DNA of 64,000 nucleotides from Cupriavidus sp. (lineage in GTDB: Bacteria > Pseudomonadota > Gammaproteobacteria > Burkholderiales > Burkholderiaceae): assembly GCA_031181345.1 (NCBI GenBank), contig JAPSLC010000003.1, forward strand, positions 1 to 64,000, written 5' to 3'. The position numbers were made by a program, and so were the translations under genes. The notes under the pieces are model-generated. The model made no database searches. It saw only the letters and a list, made by a program, of their open reading frames with translations, and was not told the DNA's origin. Numbering within the stretch: the first letter of the stretch is position 1; each line of letters starts with the position of its first letter. Below, in pieces: positions 44,121-53,715 of this stretch.

Positions 44121-45458
44121 TCACGACTTCGCGCAAGCCGGCGTGATGCCCTTCTCCTTCGCGTACTGCGCCGCGTTGGCCTTGAACAGCGGGTGGATCA
44201 GGCTCTTGTTGCCTTCGATCCAGTCCGACACCACGGTCCACTTGGCGCCGTCCCATTGCTGGATCTTGACCTTGCCCGAGCCCTCGTGGTTTTCGCAGCT
44301 GGTCTTGATCTCGGGCAGCAGGCCGGTGGCGCCGAGCTGCTGCAGCCGCGCGTTGGTCAGGTTCAGGTTCTCGAAGGCCCAGCGCATCTGCTCGCCGCTC
44401 ATCGGCTTGCCCTTGCCGAACTTGGCCTGGGCCACGCGGATCGCCTCGACCGTGACCACCGCCGCGGACACGCCGCGGTTGTACAGCACCGAGCCGATCT
44501 TGTTGCGGTCCTGCATATTGCCCTTGCCGCCGCCGTAGACCACCTTCTCGATATCGGCGATCAGCGGCACGCCCTTGCCGGCCACGTTCCAGGTCGCGCT
44601 CATGTAGCCCTTGGCGGCGTCGCCCGCGGGCACGGTGTCTTCCTCGGAGCCGGCCCACCACGAGCCGATCATCTTGTCGCGCGGATAGCCGACCTTCTGC
44701 GCGGCCTTCAGCGCGGTCTGGTTCATCACGCCCCAGCCCCAGAAGATCACGTAGTCGGGCCGCTCCTGACGGATGCGCAGCCATTGCGCGCCCTGCTCGT
44801 TGCCGGGATGCGCGACCGGGATCTCGACCAGGTCGAACTTGCCCAGCTTGGCCTCGGCCTGCAGCGCGACGATCGGCTCCTTGCCGTAGGCCGAGTCGTG
44901 GTACAGGTAGACGATCTTCTTGCCGGCCAGCGAACCGCCGCTCTTGGTGGCCAGATACTTGACGATGGCCGACACCTGCATCTGGTAGGTGGTTACCAGC
45001 GGGAAGGCGTAGGGGAACACCGAGCCGTCCACCGCATCGGTGCGGCCATAGCCCATCATCACCAGCGGCACCTTGTCGGCCGCCGTCTTGTCGACCAGCG
45101 CGTACGAGATGCCGGTCGACATCGAATGGTAGGCGGTGCCCTTGGTGGTCGGGTTCTTGCCCTTCAGGCGCTCATAGCATTCGACGCCCTTGGCGTTGTT
45201 GTACTCGGTCTCGCACTCTTCCCAGCTGAGCTTGACGCCGTTGACGCCGCCCTCCTTCAGGTTGACGTAGTTCAGATAGTCGATAAAGCCGCCGTACCAG
45301 GACTGCCCGTTGGCGCCATACGGCCCGACCCGGTAGCTGGGCAGCGCGATGAACTGCTCGCCGCTCTGGGCCTGCGCCGGCAGGGCCGGCACCAGCAGCG
45401 CGGCGGCCGCGCCGACTGCCAGCGCGACGCGCTGGGCATTGCGAATCAGGTTGCTCAT
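44121..45458 (-). CDS. livK: ABC transporter periplasmic binding protein (LivK-like)
   Basis: 445 residues. Sec signal peptide (about 1-31, ending AQA). The mature protein is a type I periplasmic binding protein of the branched-chain amino acid group, with the Cys pair ECETEYNNAKGVECYERLK and the hinge block VYLYHDSAYGKEPI. It is longer than LivK for leucine and belongs to the group found with aromatic-acid or fatty-acid genes. The Met at 45458 was chosen because it starts the signal peptide. Ligand unknown. Confidence 0.93.
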   Translation of the reverse strand: MSNLIRNAQRVALAVGAAAALLVPALPAQAQSGEQFIALPSYRVGPYGANGQSWYGGFIDYLNYVNLKEGGVNGVKLSWEECETEYNNAKGVECYERLKGKNPTTKGTAYHSMSTGISYALVDKTAADKVPLVMMGYGRTDAVDGSVFPYAFPLVTTYQMQVSAIVKYLATKSGGSLAGKKIVYLYHDSAYGKEPIVALQAEAKLGKFDLVEIPVAHPGNEQGAQWLRIRQERPDYVIFWGWGVMNQTALKAAQKVGYPRDKMIGSWWAGSEEDTVPAGDAAKGYMSATWNVAGKGVPLIADIEKVVYGGGKGNMQDRNKIGSVLYNRGVSAAVVTVEAIRVAQAKFGKGKPMSGEQMRWAFENLNLTNARLQQLGATGLLPEIKTSCENHEGSGKVKIQQWDGAKWTVVSDWIEGNKSLIHPLFKANAAQYAKEKGITPACAKS

Positions 45459-45552
45459 CACTGTCTCCTTCACCTTGGCAGGTGCATTGTTATGGCGTTG
45501 GTGTCCAACGACCCGTTGGCATGACATCGGCGCGTGCCCCGTCGACACGGCG

Positions 45553-46629
45553 TCAATGCGGGAACGGCCACAGCCGCAGCTTCTCCTTGCCGATCTGCCA
45601 CAGCCGAGCCAGGCCGTGCGGCTCGACGATCAGGAAGAAGATGATCAGGCCGCCGAACACCATCATCTGGATGTGCGAGACCGTCGCGTTGGTGAACGGC
45701 AGGTGCAGCAGCGCGGCCAGCGGCGGCAGCATGTTGTCGAGCAGGATCGGCAGCAGCAGGATGAAGGCGGCGCCCAGGAACGAGCCCAGAATGCTGCCGA
45801 CCCCGCCGATGATGATCATGAACAGCACGCGGAACGACAGGTCCAGCGAGAAGCCGTCCGGCTCGACCGAGCCCAGGTAGCAGAACGCGTACAGCGCGCC
45901 GGCCACGCCGCAGTAGAACGAACTGACGGCAAATGCCAGCAGCTTGGTGCGCATCAGCGGAATGCCGATGACCTCGGCGGCCACGTCCATGTCGCGCACC
46001 GACATCCACGCGCGTCCGGTCGACGAGCGCACCAGGTTCTTGGCGATCAGCGCCAGCACCGTGACGATCGCCAGCACGAACAGGTACTTGCGCATCGGCG
46101 TATCGATCGGCAGGCCGAACAGGTCCAGCTGCTGCGCGGTGATCACGCCCGAGGAGCTGTTGTTGGAGAACCAGGGGAACTTGGTCAGCGCCCACACCAC
46201 GAAGAACTGCGCCGCCAGCGTCGCCACCGCGAGGTAGAAGCCCTTGATCCGCAGCGACGGCAGTCCGAAGGCGACGCCGACCAGCGCGGCCGACAGCCCC
46301 GCCAGCACGAAGGTCAGCAGCACCGGCAGCCCTTCGATGCGCAGCTGGAAGTTGTAGGCCGCGTAGGCGCCCACCGCCATGAAGGCCGCGGTGCCGAGCG
46401 AGAGCTGGCCCGCGTAGCCGGTCAGGATATTGAGCCCGAGCGCGGCGAGCGAGAAGATCAGGAACGGGATCAGGATCGCCGAGAACCAGTACTCGCTGGC
46501 GAGCAGCGGCACGCCGACGAAGGCCAGCGCGAGCAGCACGGCGAAGCCGATGCGGTCCTGCCGGATCGGGAAGATCTGGCTGTCGGCGACATAGTCGGTC
46601 TTGAACTGGCCGGCTTCACGATAGAACAT
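45553..46629 (-). CDS. livM: ABC transporter permease (LivM-like)
   Basis: 358 residues with about nine membrane helices. The family loop is ALGLNILTGYAGQLSLGTAAFMAVGAY, and the coupling region is RAWMSVRDMDVAAEVIGIP. Pairs with LivH to form the membrane channel. The gene follows livH after 42 bases. Confidence 0.94.
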   Translation of the reverse strand: MFYREAGQFKTDYVADSQIFPIRQDRIGFAVLLALAFVGVPLLASEYWFSAILIPFLIFSLAALGLNILTGYAGQLSLGTAAFMAVGAYAAYNFQLRIEGLPVLLTFVLAGLSAALVGVAFGLPSLRIKGFYLAVATLAAQFFVVWALTKFPWFSNNSSSGVITAQQLDLFGLPIDTPMRKYLFVLAIVTVLALIAKNLVRSSTGRAWMSVRDMDVAAEVIGIPLMRTKLLAFAVSSFYCGVAGALYAFCYLGSVEPDGFSLDLSFRVLFMIIIGGVGSILGSFLGAAFILLLPILLDNMLPPLAALLHLPFTNATVSHIQMMVFGGLIIFFLIVEPHGLARLWQIGKEKLRLWPFPH

Positions 46630-46671
46630 GGGCGACTCCTTGGCGTCGAGCCACTGGATCGGTGGGGACCG

Positions 46672-47586
46672 TCACACGCGGTCGATATGCTTTTCGCCGA
46701 ACAGCCCCTCGGGCCGCACCAGCAGGAACAGCAGCGCGAACACATAGGGGAACCAGCCTTCGATGCCGCCGAAGTTGCCGCCGAACATCGACTGGAACAC
46801 CGGCGGGATATAGATCTCGGCGAGCTTCTCCGAGGCGCCGATGATCAGCCCGCCGACGATTGCGCCCGGCACCGAGGTGAAGCCGCCGAGGATCAGCACC
46901 GGCAGCGCCTTCAGCGCGGTCAGCGTCAGCGCAAACTGCACGCCATTGCGCGAGCCCCACAGCATGCCTGCCACCAGCGCGACGAAACCGGCCACGCCCC
47001 AGACGATCGCCCAGATATGCTGCAGCGGAATGCCCAGCGACAGCGCGGCCTGGTGGTCGTCGGCGACCGCGCGCAGTGCGCGGCCGACCTTGGTGTACTG
47101 GAAGAACAGCGCCAGCGTGGCGACCAGCACGCCGGCGATTCCCGCCGCGGCCAGGTCGAACTTCGAGATCACGATATTGAAGCGGGTCAGGATCGCCTCG
47201 ATCGGTTCGTCGACGATGCCCAGCTGGATCGGCCGTACCTCGTTGCCGAACAGCAGCGGCCCCAGTCCCTCGAGGAAGAATGACAGGCCGATGGTCGCCA
47301 TGAACAGCGTGATCGGCGGCTGGTTGACCAGCTTGCGCAGCACGAACCGCTCGGTGCCGATGCCCACCAGCGTCATCACGAAGAAGGCGCCGATCACCGC
47401 CGCCCACATCGGCATGCCCTTGTCCATCAGGCCCACCACGGCGAGCGCGGCGAAATAGACCATCGCGCCCTGCGCGAAGTTGAACACGCCGGAAGCCTTG
47501 TAGATCAGCACGAAGCCGAGCGCCACCAGCGAGTACATCAGCCCGGACAGCAGTCCGCCGAGCAGGATTTCGAAGAAGAAGGTCAT
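46672..47586 (-). CDS. livH: ABC transporter permease (LivH-like)
   Basis: 304 residues, membrane protein with about eight helices. The family start is LLGGLLSGLMYSLVALGFVLIYKASGVFNFAQG, and the coupling loop is GRALRAVADDHQAALSLGI. The Met at 47586 is preferred over the one at 47604 because GAGG lies eight bases upstream. It lies between livG and livM. Confidence 0.94.
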   Translation of the reverse strand: MTFFFEILLGGLLSGLMYSLVALGFVLIYKASGVFNFAQGAMVYFAALAVVGLMDKGMPMWAAVIGAFFVMTLVGIGTERFVLRKLVNQPPITLFMATIGLSFFLEGLGPLLFGNEVRPIQLGIVDEPIEAILTRFNIVISKFDLAAAGIAGVLVATLALFFQYTKVGRALRAVADDHQAALSLGIPLQHIWAIVWGVAGFVALVAGMLWGSRNGVQFALTLTALKALPVLILGGFTSVPGAIVGGLIIGASEKLAEIYIPPVFQSMFGGNFGGIEGWFPYVFALLFLLVRPEGLFGEKHIDRV

Positions 47587-47640
47587 CGGCGTGGCCTCGA
47601 TCAAAGACGAGAGTCAGCGTTGCGAAAGCGGACGGGCCGT

Positions 47641-48588
47641 TCAGTGCGACGCGCCGAGGTAGGCGCGGATCACCTCGGGGTTGGACTTGACCTGCTCGGG
47701 CGTGCCGTCGCCGATCTTCTTGCCGTAGTCGAGCACCACCACGCGGTCGGAGATGTCCATCACCACGCCCATATCGTGCTCGATCAGCACGATGGTGGTG
47801 CCGAACTGCTGGTTGACGTCCAGGATGAAGCGGCACATGTCCTGCTTTTCCTCGACGTTCATGCCGGCCATCGGCTCGTCGAGCAGCAGCAGCGAGGGCT
47901 CGGCCGCCAGCGCGCGCGCCAGCTCGACGCGCTTCTGCAGCCCGTAGGGCAGGCGCCCCACCGGGGTCTTGCGGATCGACTGGATCTCGAGAAAGTCGAT
48001 CACCTCCTCGACCTTGCGCCGGTGCGCGATCTCCTCGTTGCGGGCCGGGCCCCACCACAGCGCATTGGCCAGCAGGCCGGAGCGAAACCGCGTGTTGCGC
48101 CCGGTCATGATGTTGTCGAGCACGGTCATGCCCTTGAACAGCGCGATGTTCTGGAAGGTGCGGGCGATGCCCTGGCGCGCCGCGGCGGTCGGATTCATCC
48201 TGCGCCGTTCCTCGCCGCGGAACACGATGCGTCCCTGCTGCGGGTGGTAGACGCCGTTGATCACGTTCAGCATCGAGCTTTTGCCGGCGCCATTCGGGCC
48301 GATGATCGCGCGGATCTCGTGCTCGCGCACATCGAACGAGATATCGGTCAGCGCCTTGACGCCGCCGAACGCCAGCGAAATATGCTGCAGGTCGAGGATC
48401 ACCTCGCCATGCCGCGTCGCTGTCGCCCCTGTCGCCCGCTGGTTCGGCATCGACTCCGCCTCGATTTCCATGGCCGCCACGCCGCCCTCGGCCAGCGGCT
48501 CGCCGGCCGCGCCGCTGCTTGCGCCCGTGCTTGCGCCGCTCCATTCGGGTGAGCCGTCGGCCCGCCGCTCCACGCCTTGCCACGCCAT
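47641..48588 (-). CDS. livG: ABC transporter ATPase (LivG-like)
   Basis: 315 residues. After about 60 residues of low-complexity N terminus comes the ATPase core: Walker A GPNGAGKSS, ARTFQNIALFKGMTVLDNIM (the family Q-loop), signature LPYGLQKRVELARAL, Walker B LLLLDEPMAGM and a canonical His in VLIEHDMGVVM. Its best start is ATG 48588 with AGGAGG nine bases upstream; ATG 48597 directly follows the AGGAGG and is unlikely. The N-terminal extension is unusual for LivG. Confidence 0.92.
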   Translation of the reverse strand: MAWQGVERRADGSPEWSGASTGASSGAAGEPLAEGGVAAMEIEAESMPNQRATGATATRHGEVILDLQHISLAFGGVKALTDISFDVREHEIRAIIGPNGAGKSSMLNVINGVYHPQQGRIVFRGEERRRMNPTAAARQGIARTFQNIALFKGMTVLDNIMTGRNTRFRSGLLANALWWGPARNEEIAHRRKVEEVIDFLEIQSIRKTPVGRLPYGLQKRVELARALAAEPSLLLLDEPMAGMNVEEKQDMCRFILDVNQQFGTTIVLIEHDMGVVMDISDRVVVLDYGKKIGDGTPEQVKSNPEVIRAYLGASH

Positions 48589-48610
48589 CTGCGTCATCCT
48601 CCTGCCCCTG

Positions 48611-50611
48611 CTATGCCGCTTGCTCGGCGGGCGCTGCCGCGCCGGCCTGCACGGCTTGCGCCGATCCCGCCGGCGGGAAGCGCTTCGCATCCACCAGCTT
48701 CAGCGTCGCGCTGACGCTGCCCTCGCGCCCGTCCTCGAACTTGACGCGCGTCTCGATGAACTGCTCCGAGCGTCCGGCGTACAACGCCTCGATCAGCACG
48801 GCGTACTTCTCGGCGATGAAGCCGCGGCGCACCTTGCGCGTGCGGGTCAGCTCATCGTCGTCGGGATCGAGCTCCTTGTGCAGGATCAGGAAACGCGCGA
48901 TCTGCGAGCCCGACAGCGCGGGGTCCTGGGCGAGATCGGCATTGACCTGCTCCACGCATTCGGTGATCAGCTCGATCACCGGCTGCTGCGCGGCCAGGTC
49001 GATATAGCCCGCGTACGGCAGATGGCGCCGTTCAGCCCAGTTGCCGACCGCCTCGAAGTCGATGTTGACGAAGGCGCAGACGCGGTCGCGGCCGGTGCCG
49101 AACGCCACCGCCTCCTTGATGTACGGGAAGAACTTGAGCTTGTTCTCGATGTACTTGGGCGCGAACATCGAGCCGTCCGCCAGCTTGCCGACGTCCTTGG
49201 CGCGATCGATGATCTTCAGATGGCCGTCGACGTCGATCACGCCGGCGTCGCCGGTCATGAAGTAGCCCTCGTCGTTGATCGACTCGCGGGTCGCGTCGTC
49301 GCGCTTGTAATACGCCTTCAGCAGGCCGACCCCGCGCACCAGCACCTCGCCGTTCTCGGCGATGCGGATCTCCATGCCGGGCGCGGCCGGGCCCACCGAA
49401 TCGAACTTGACCTGGCCGTCGGGCTGCAGGCAGACGTAGGCGCAGGTCTCGGTCTGGCCGTAGAACTGCTTCAGGTTGATGCCGATCGAGCGATAGAAGC
49501 GGAACAGGTCCGGACCGATCGCCTCGCCGGCGGTATAGGCCACGCGGATGCGGCTCATGCCGAGCACGTTGCGCAGCGGGCCGTAGACCAGCGATTCGCC
49601 CAGCGCGTAGCGCATCCGCTCGAGCGGCGGCACCGGGCGGCGATCGAGGATGTCGGCGCCGCAGCGGCGCGCCACATCCATGGCCCAGCCGAACAGCTTG
49701 CGCTTGACCCAGCCGGCGTCCTCCATGCAGATCATCACCTGGGTCAGCAGGCTTTCGTAGATGCGCGGCGGCGCGAAGTAATAGGTCGGGCCGATCTCGC
49801 GCAGATCGGTCATCACGGTCTCGCGCGACTCGGGGCAGTTGACGGTAAAGCCCGCGGCCAGCGCCTGCGCGTACGAGAACAGGTTGTCGCCAACCCAGGC
49901 CATCGGCAGGTACGACAGCACGTCGTCGTCGGGGCCGAGCCGGTCGAACTCGCAGCCGTGCATCGCCGCGCCGATCAGGCCGCGATGCGAATGGCAGACG
50001 CCCTTGGGCTTGCCGGTGGTGCCCGAGGTGTACAGGATGATCGCGGTATCGTCGGGGTCGCCGGCCGCCACGGCCTGGTCGAAGAAGCCCGGATGCGCGC
50101 GGTCGTATTCGCGGCCGATCTCCTGCAGGCGTTCGTACGACATCAGCGAGGGATGATCGTACACGCGCAGCCCGCGCGGGTCTTCGTAGATCAGGTGGCG
50201 CACCGCACCACCTTGCGCGGCGAGCTCTTCTTCGACCTCGAGCAGCTTGTCGACCTGTTCCTGGTCCTCGACCACCGCGAACGCGATGTCTGCGTCGCGC
50301 AGCACGTAGACCATCTCGCTGGCGATGGCGTCCTGGTACAGCGGCACGGGCACGCCGCCCAGCGCCTGCGCGGCGGTCATGGCCCAGTACAGCCGCGGAC
50401 GGTTGTCGCCGACCACCGCCAGGTTCATGCCGCGGCCGAAGCCGAGCGCGGCCAGTCCGCAAGCCAACGCACGTACCTCTTGCGCCGCCTGCGCCCAGCT
50501 GCTCGTCTGCCAGATACCGAGGTCCTTCTCGCGATAGGCCGGATGATCCGGCCGCTGCTGCGCATGCGCCAGCAGCAGTCGCGGGAAGGTCGTTGCCGAC
50601 CTGTCCTGCAT
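48611..50611 (-). CDS. Long-chain acyl-CoA synthetase-like AMP ligase
   Basis: 666 residues, ANL superfamily. ATP-binding P-loop YTSGTTGKPKG, the adenylate motif FYGQTETCAYV, GYFMTGDAGVID with the conserved Asp, and the C-terminal hinge around KIIDRAKDVGKLADGSMFAP. Its length fits the FadD15/long-chain group. AGGAGA lies six bases before the ATG at 50611. It heads the transporter operon, with livG beginning 22 bases downstream, so the substrate is likely what the transporter imports. Confidence 0.92.
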   Translation of the reverse strand: MQDRSATTFPRLLLAHAQQRPDHPAYREKDLGIWQTSSWAQAAQEVRALACGLAALGFGRGMNLAVVGDNRPRLYWAMTAAQALGGVPVPLYQDAIASEMVYVLRDADIAFAVVEDQEQVDKLLEVEEELAAQGGAVRHLIYEDPRGLRVYDHPSLMSYERLQEIGREYDRAHPGFFDQAVAAGDPDDTAIILYTSGTTGKPKGVCHSHRGLIGAAMHGCEFDRLGPDDDVLSYLPMAWVGDNLFSYAQALAAGFTVNCPESRETVMTDLREIGPTYYFAPPRIYESLLTQVMICMEDAGWVKRKLFGWAMDVARRCGADILDRRPVPPLERMRYALGESLVYGPLRNVLGMSRIRVAYTAGEAIGPDLFRFYRSIGINLKQFYGQTETCAYVCLQPDGQVKFDSVGPAAPGMEIRIAENGEVLVRGVGLLKAYYKRDDATRESINDEGYFMTGDAGVIDVDGHLKIIDRAKDVGKLADGSMFAPKYIENKLKFFPYIKEAVAFGTGRDRVCAFVNIDFEAVGNWAERRHLPYAGYIDLAAQQPVIELITECVEQVNADLAQDPALSGSQIARFLILHKELDPDDDELTRTRKVRRGFIAEKYAVLIEALYAGRSEQFIETRVKFEDGREGSVSATLKLVDAKRFPPAGSAQAVQAGAAAPAEQAA

Positions 50612-50795
50612 CGCTGTCTCCTGTCCCTCCGACGGGTGGGTTCCCGCCGGTGCCAAGCGCCGGTGCCGATCGTTATACTTGCCCCTGGTCGCCCGGCGGC
50701 CAGAAGGCCGCGGCTCGCCAGGGTTATCGTGGCCGCGCTGTTGCGCGCGGGTCGGTCCGTGGTGAACGTAAGATAGCCGATGCCCCTCCCCCCGG

Positions 50796-50813
50796 TTGTC
50801 ACGTCGGTGACAA
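50796..50813. promoter_or_regulatory. Palindromic operator in the divergent ligase/Crp gap
   Basis: TTGTCACGTCGGTGACAA has perfect 7-base arms TTGTCAC and GTGACAA around a 4-base centre. This size and symmetry match Crp/Fnr-family binding sites. It lies 58 bases before the Crp/Fnr gene and about 180 before the acyl-CoA ligase, so the regulator probably controls both. Confidence 0.6.
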
Positions 50814-50870
50814 TTCCGGGTTAATCCCTAGCGGAGTCCTTGCCGGACTCCCGACCGGAGCCTAGCAGGC

Positions 50871-51539
50871 ATGCTCAACGACTTTCTGGACCGGTGCATC
50901 TGGGCCGCCGACCTCAGCGACGAACAGCGCCGGCGGGTGCTGCAGGCCATGTTCGTGCGCGAATACAACCCCGGCGATTACGTCTGCCACAAGGGCGAGA
51001 TGGCCGAGCACTGGCTGGGCGTGCTGGAGGGGATCGTCAAGATCACCACGGTGTCCCCGTCGGGCAAGTCGGTGACCTTCACCGGCGTGCCGACCGGCGG
51101 ATGGTTCGGCGAAGGGGCCGCGCTCAAGCAGGAGATCCGCAAGTACGACGTGATGGCGCTGCGCCATTCGCGCATCGCCTTCCTGCCGCGCGAGACCTTT
51201 CAATGGCTGCTCGATACCAGCCTGCCCTTCACGCGCTTTCTGCTGACCCAGCTGAACGAGCGGCTCGGCCAGTTCATTGCCGCGGTCGAATACGAGCGGC
51301 TGCTCGATATCGACTCGCGTGTCGCGCGGGCGGTGTCGTCGCTGTTCAACGAGCACCTCTATCCGGGCATCGGCACCAAGCTGGAAATTTCGCAGGAGGA
51401 GATCGGACTGCTGGCCGGCATTTCCCGGCAGCGGGCGAACCAGGCCCTGAAGGTGCTGGAACAGCAGGGCCTGGTGCGGGTCGACTATGGCGAGATCGAA
51501 GTGCTCGATCTCGAAGGGTTGCGCCAGTACGGAGAATGA
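50871..51539 (+). CDS. Crp/Fnr family transcriptional regulator
   Basis: 222 residues. N-terminal cyclic-nucleotide-binding-like beta barrel (about 20-120) and C-terminal winged helix-turn-helix (about 165-205) with ISQEEIGLLAGISRQRANQALKVLEQQGLV. There is no CxxxCxxC cluster, so not an FNR oxygen sensor. The gene is divergent from the transporter locus with a palindrome between, indicating local control of the ABC transporter and ligases. It ends 4 bases before the convergent end of the next gene. Confidence 0.9.
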   Translation: MLNDFLDRCIWAADLSDEQRRRVLQAMFVREYNPGDYVCHKGEMAEHWLGVLEGIVKITTVSPSGKSVTFTGVPTGGWFGEGAALKQEIRKYDVMALRHSRIAFLPRETFQWLLDTSLPFTRFLLTQLNERLGQFIAAVEYERLLDIDSRVARAVSSLFNEHLYPGIGTKLEISQEEIGLLAGISRQRANQALKVLEQQGLVRVDYGEIEVLDLEGLRQYGE

Positions 51540-51543
51540 AGCA

Positions 51544-53568
51544 TCAGGTTTCGACCGGCACCTTCTCCTTCTCTTTCTGCTGGGGCGGGGCGGACGGGTC
51601 TGGCTGCTGGTTCTTTGGCTCGCCCTGATCAATCCGATGCCACTCCGGCGCCCGATCGCCTTCCTGTCGCGGCGCGGTCGCGGCAAACGGATGCACGGAT
51701 CTGAATTTGCCCTCGGTGTAGATGGTGACGGGTTTCTCGCTGTCTAACGCCGTCACGTTGACGACCGATGGGACCGCCTTCTCGAGATCCTGCCTGAGGG
51801 CGTACGCCGCCGCTTGGCGGTCCGAGATCGGAGCCGGGGCTACCCGGCCGGAAATCACCTCGTCCTCCTCCGGCACGATGACCCTGGCTTCGCCGACCTC
51901 GGCTGGACGCGCCGCCTCGAGAGCCCAGCGATGGAGGTAGCCGAAGGTCGTGTTGCCAATCCGCAGATTGGCCGTCAGCATCAGCAACAGCTGCGTGGCC
52001 GCGTCTTGTTCGTGCTCGTTCTCGAACCGAAGGTTGCCGCGAAGCGCTTCGACACTTTCATTGACAAGCGGAACGATCTCGTCCTGGTAAAACCGACCCA
52101 GCGCGCTGTCGAACACCGTCTGATGCAGTGCCTTGGCATCGCTCTCGACATCCTTTGGCACCTTGGCCAGCTTGATGGTCTTCCAGGCCCACTGCGCCAT
52201 GTTGCGCTGTCCGGGCGGCACGAAGCGCAAGGCGTCGCCGTCCTGTCGGGACGCGACCGCGAGCACCTCCTCGCGCGGCTCGTCGCCTGACAGGCGCTCC
52301 AGCAGCCCCGGCTTGCGCACGAAACGCGCCAGTCGCACGCGGTCAGGCAAGAGGGCGCCGGACGCTCTGTCGGCATGCATGGCCTGCGCCGCCTCCGGGC
52401 TCACACCGCGCTCCTGCACGACCTGGCGCACGAACGCGGCGAGCCGCCGTTCAGCCAGGAAGAGCTTGGCCTTCTTCTGGATGTCGTCGATCAGCGTCCT
52501 GCGTGCATCCAGGGCCGCGGAGACCACGGGCTCGTCCTTGTCGCGGCACACCTCAGTCAGGATCTGCTGAAACCGCGCCGTCGCGGATGCCCGGCACGAC
52601 TCCATGGCATCGTCGATCGCCCGGGCAATGGCCCGCCGCGTCGCGCGGGTCGGCTCCGGGCCGTGCCCCCGCTTTACCGCGCAGGCAAGCAGCGGCTTGG
52701 CAGCGTAGTTTCTGTTCTCGGAGACGATGCTGTCCGCCCACTTTTCCAGCAGCCTGGGCGCTTCGTCTTCGATCGTCGCCACCATGAAACGGCCCATCAA
52801 TTCGGCCATGTTCCGATAACCGCAGCCCTCTCTCTGGCCCTTGGCAATACGCAGCAATCGCTCCATGTCGCGACCAATACGCTGGCCCCTCTCCAGGGAT
52901 CCGCAAGGCTTGGCCTGAAGGCGAAACTCGATGGCATGGCTGCCGCTCTTGAACGACAGGATCAGGATGTCGTTCTCGATCCTGGTCTTGCTTCGGTCGA
53001 TGTGCTCCAGGCTTACCGGACCGCCCTCGGGGCAGCGCATCCACGCGTCGATTTCGCCGGGGTTGAGCGACTGCAGCATGCCCAGGCAGCGTTCCGATAT
53101 CGCGCGCGAGTTCGCCGGCACCGCGTTGCCACGCTGCTCGGACGGACCGGGACGGCCATTGGCGTTCGGCCCGTCCATGCCCTGCCAAAGGTTTTCGACA
53201 ACGGCAGCGACATGCAGGCGCATGTCCGCGGCCAGGCCGTTCGCGATGGTGGATTCGCTGCGCAACGCCCGCTCCATGGTGCGCGTGCTGCTGCGAAAAA
53301 ACAGGGCATCCATCAACGTCACCACGCGCATGCGCAGCCACGACTCGTTGTTGTCGAACTGGCGCTGAATGCGAAGCTGCCGTGTGTTGCCCTTGAGCGA
53401 CAGCGTCAACGTGAAAGTCTGGTCGCCGACCTTGAACTGGCCGCGCGGCTCTGGGACATCGGCGTTCTGCCCGAGGACCCGCTTCACGAAGTCGCCGGGG
53501 TTGCTCTGCACATCCTTGTAGTACTGCTCGTAGTCGGTCTTCTTCACCAATCCGATAAACGTCGCCAT
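51544..53568 (-). CDS. Large unknown protein, effector-like paralogue 1
   Basis: 674 residues; I do not recognise the family. No signal peptide, no membrane helix. Residues 43-70 (GQFKVGDQTFTLTLSLKG and on) form a short beta module also present in the two other island proteins. Residues 43-280 align by eye with residues 31-245 of the 907-residue paralogue: shared SWLR, the DRSKTR block, ILILSF and EDEAP. A second match lies in ALHQTVFDSALG. The rest is helical, and the tail is acidic then Gln/Lys/Glu/Pro-rich. It is last of three same-strand genes and ends 4 bases from the convergent Crp/Fnr gene. Confidence 0.75.
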   Translation of the reverse strand: MATFIGLVKKTDYEQYYKDVQSNPGDFVKRVLGQNADVPEPRGQFKVGDQTFTLTLSLKGNTRQLRIQRQFDNNESWLRMRVVTLMDALFFRSSTRTMERALRSESTIANGLAADMRLHVAAVVENLWQGMDGPNANGRPGPSEQRGNAVPANSRAISERCLGMLQSLNPGEIDAWMRCPEGGPVSLEHIDRSKTRIENDILILSFKSGSHAIEFRLQAKPCGSLERGQRIGRDMERLLRIAKGQREGCGYRNMAELMGRFMVATIEDEAPRLLEKWADSIVSENRNYAAKPLLACAVKRGHGPEPTRATRRAIARAIDDAMESCRASATARFQQILTEVCRDKDEPVVSAALDARRTLIDDIQKKAKLFLAERRLAAFVRQVVQERGVSPEAAQAMHADRASGALLPDRVRLARFVRKPGLLERLSGDEPREEVLAVASRQDGDALRFVPPGQRNMAQWAWKTIKLAKVPKDVESDAKALHQTVFDSALGRFYQDEIVPLVNESVEALRGNLRFENEHEQDAATQLLLMLTANLRIGNTTFGYLHRWALEAARPAEVGEARVIVPEEDEVISGRVAPAPISDRQAAAYALRQDLEKAVPSVVNVTALDSEKPVTIYTEGKFRSVHPFAATAPRQEGDRAPEWHRIDQGEPKNQQPDPSAPPQQKEKEKVPVET

Positions 53569-53715
53569 GACTTTCGATCCTCATCGAGTGGAGTGAGGCG
53601 GTCATCGTACGGATCGCGGCGAAGCCACTTTTCGGAAAGCGAACGATCCTTGTCGATGCCATCAGGCCCCCGCGATGTCGTCGTGCGACCTTTGCATCCG
53701 CCCTGCGCCGCTGCG

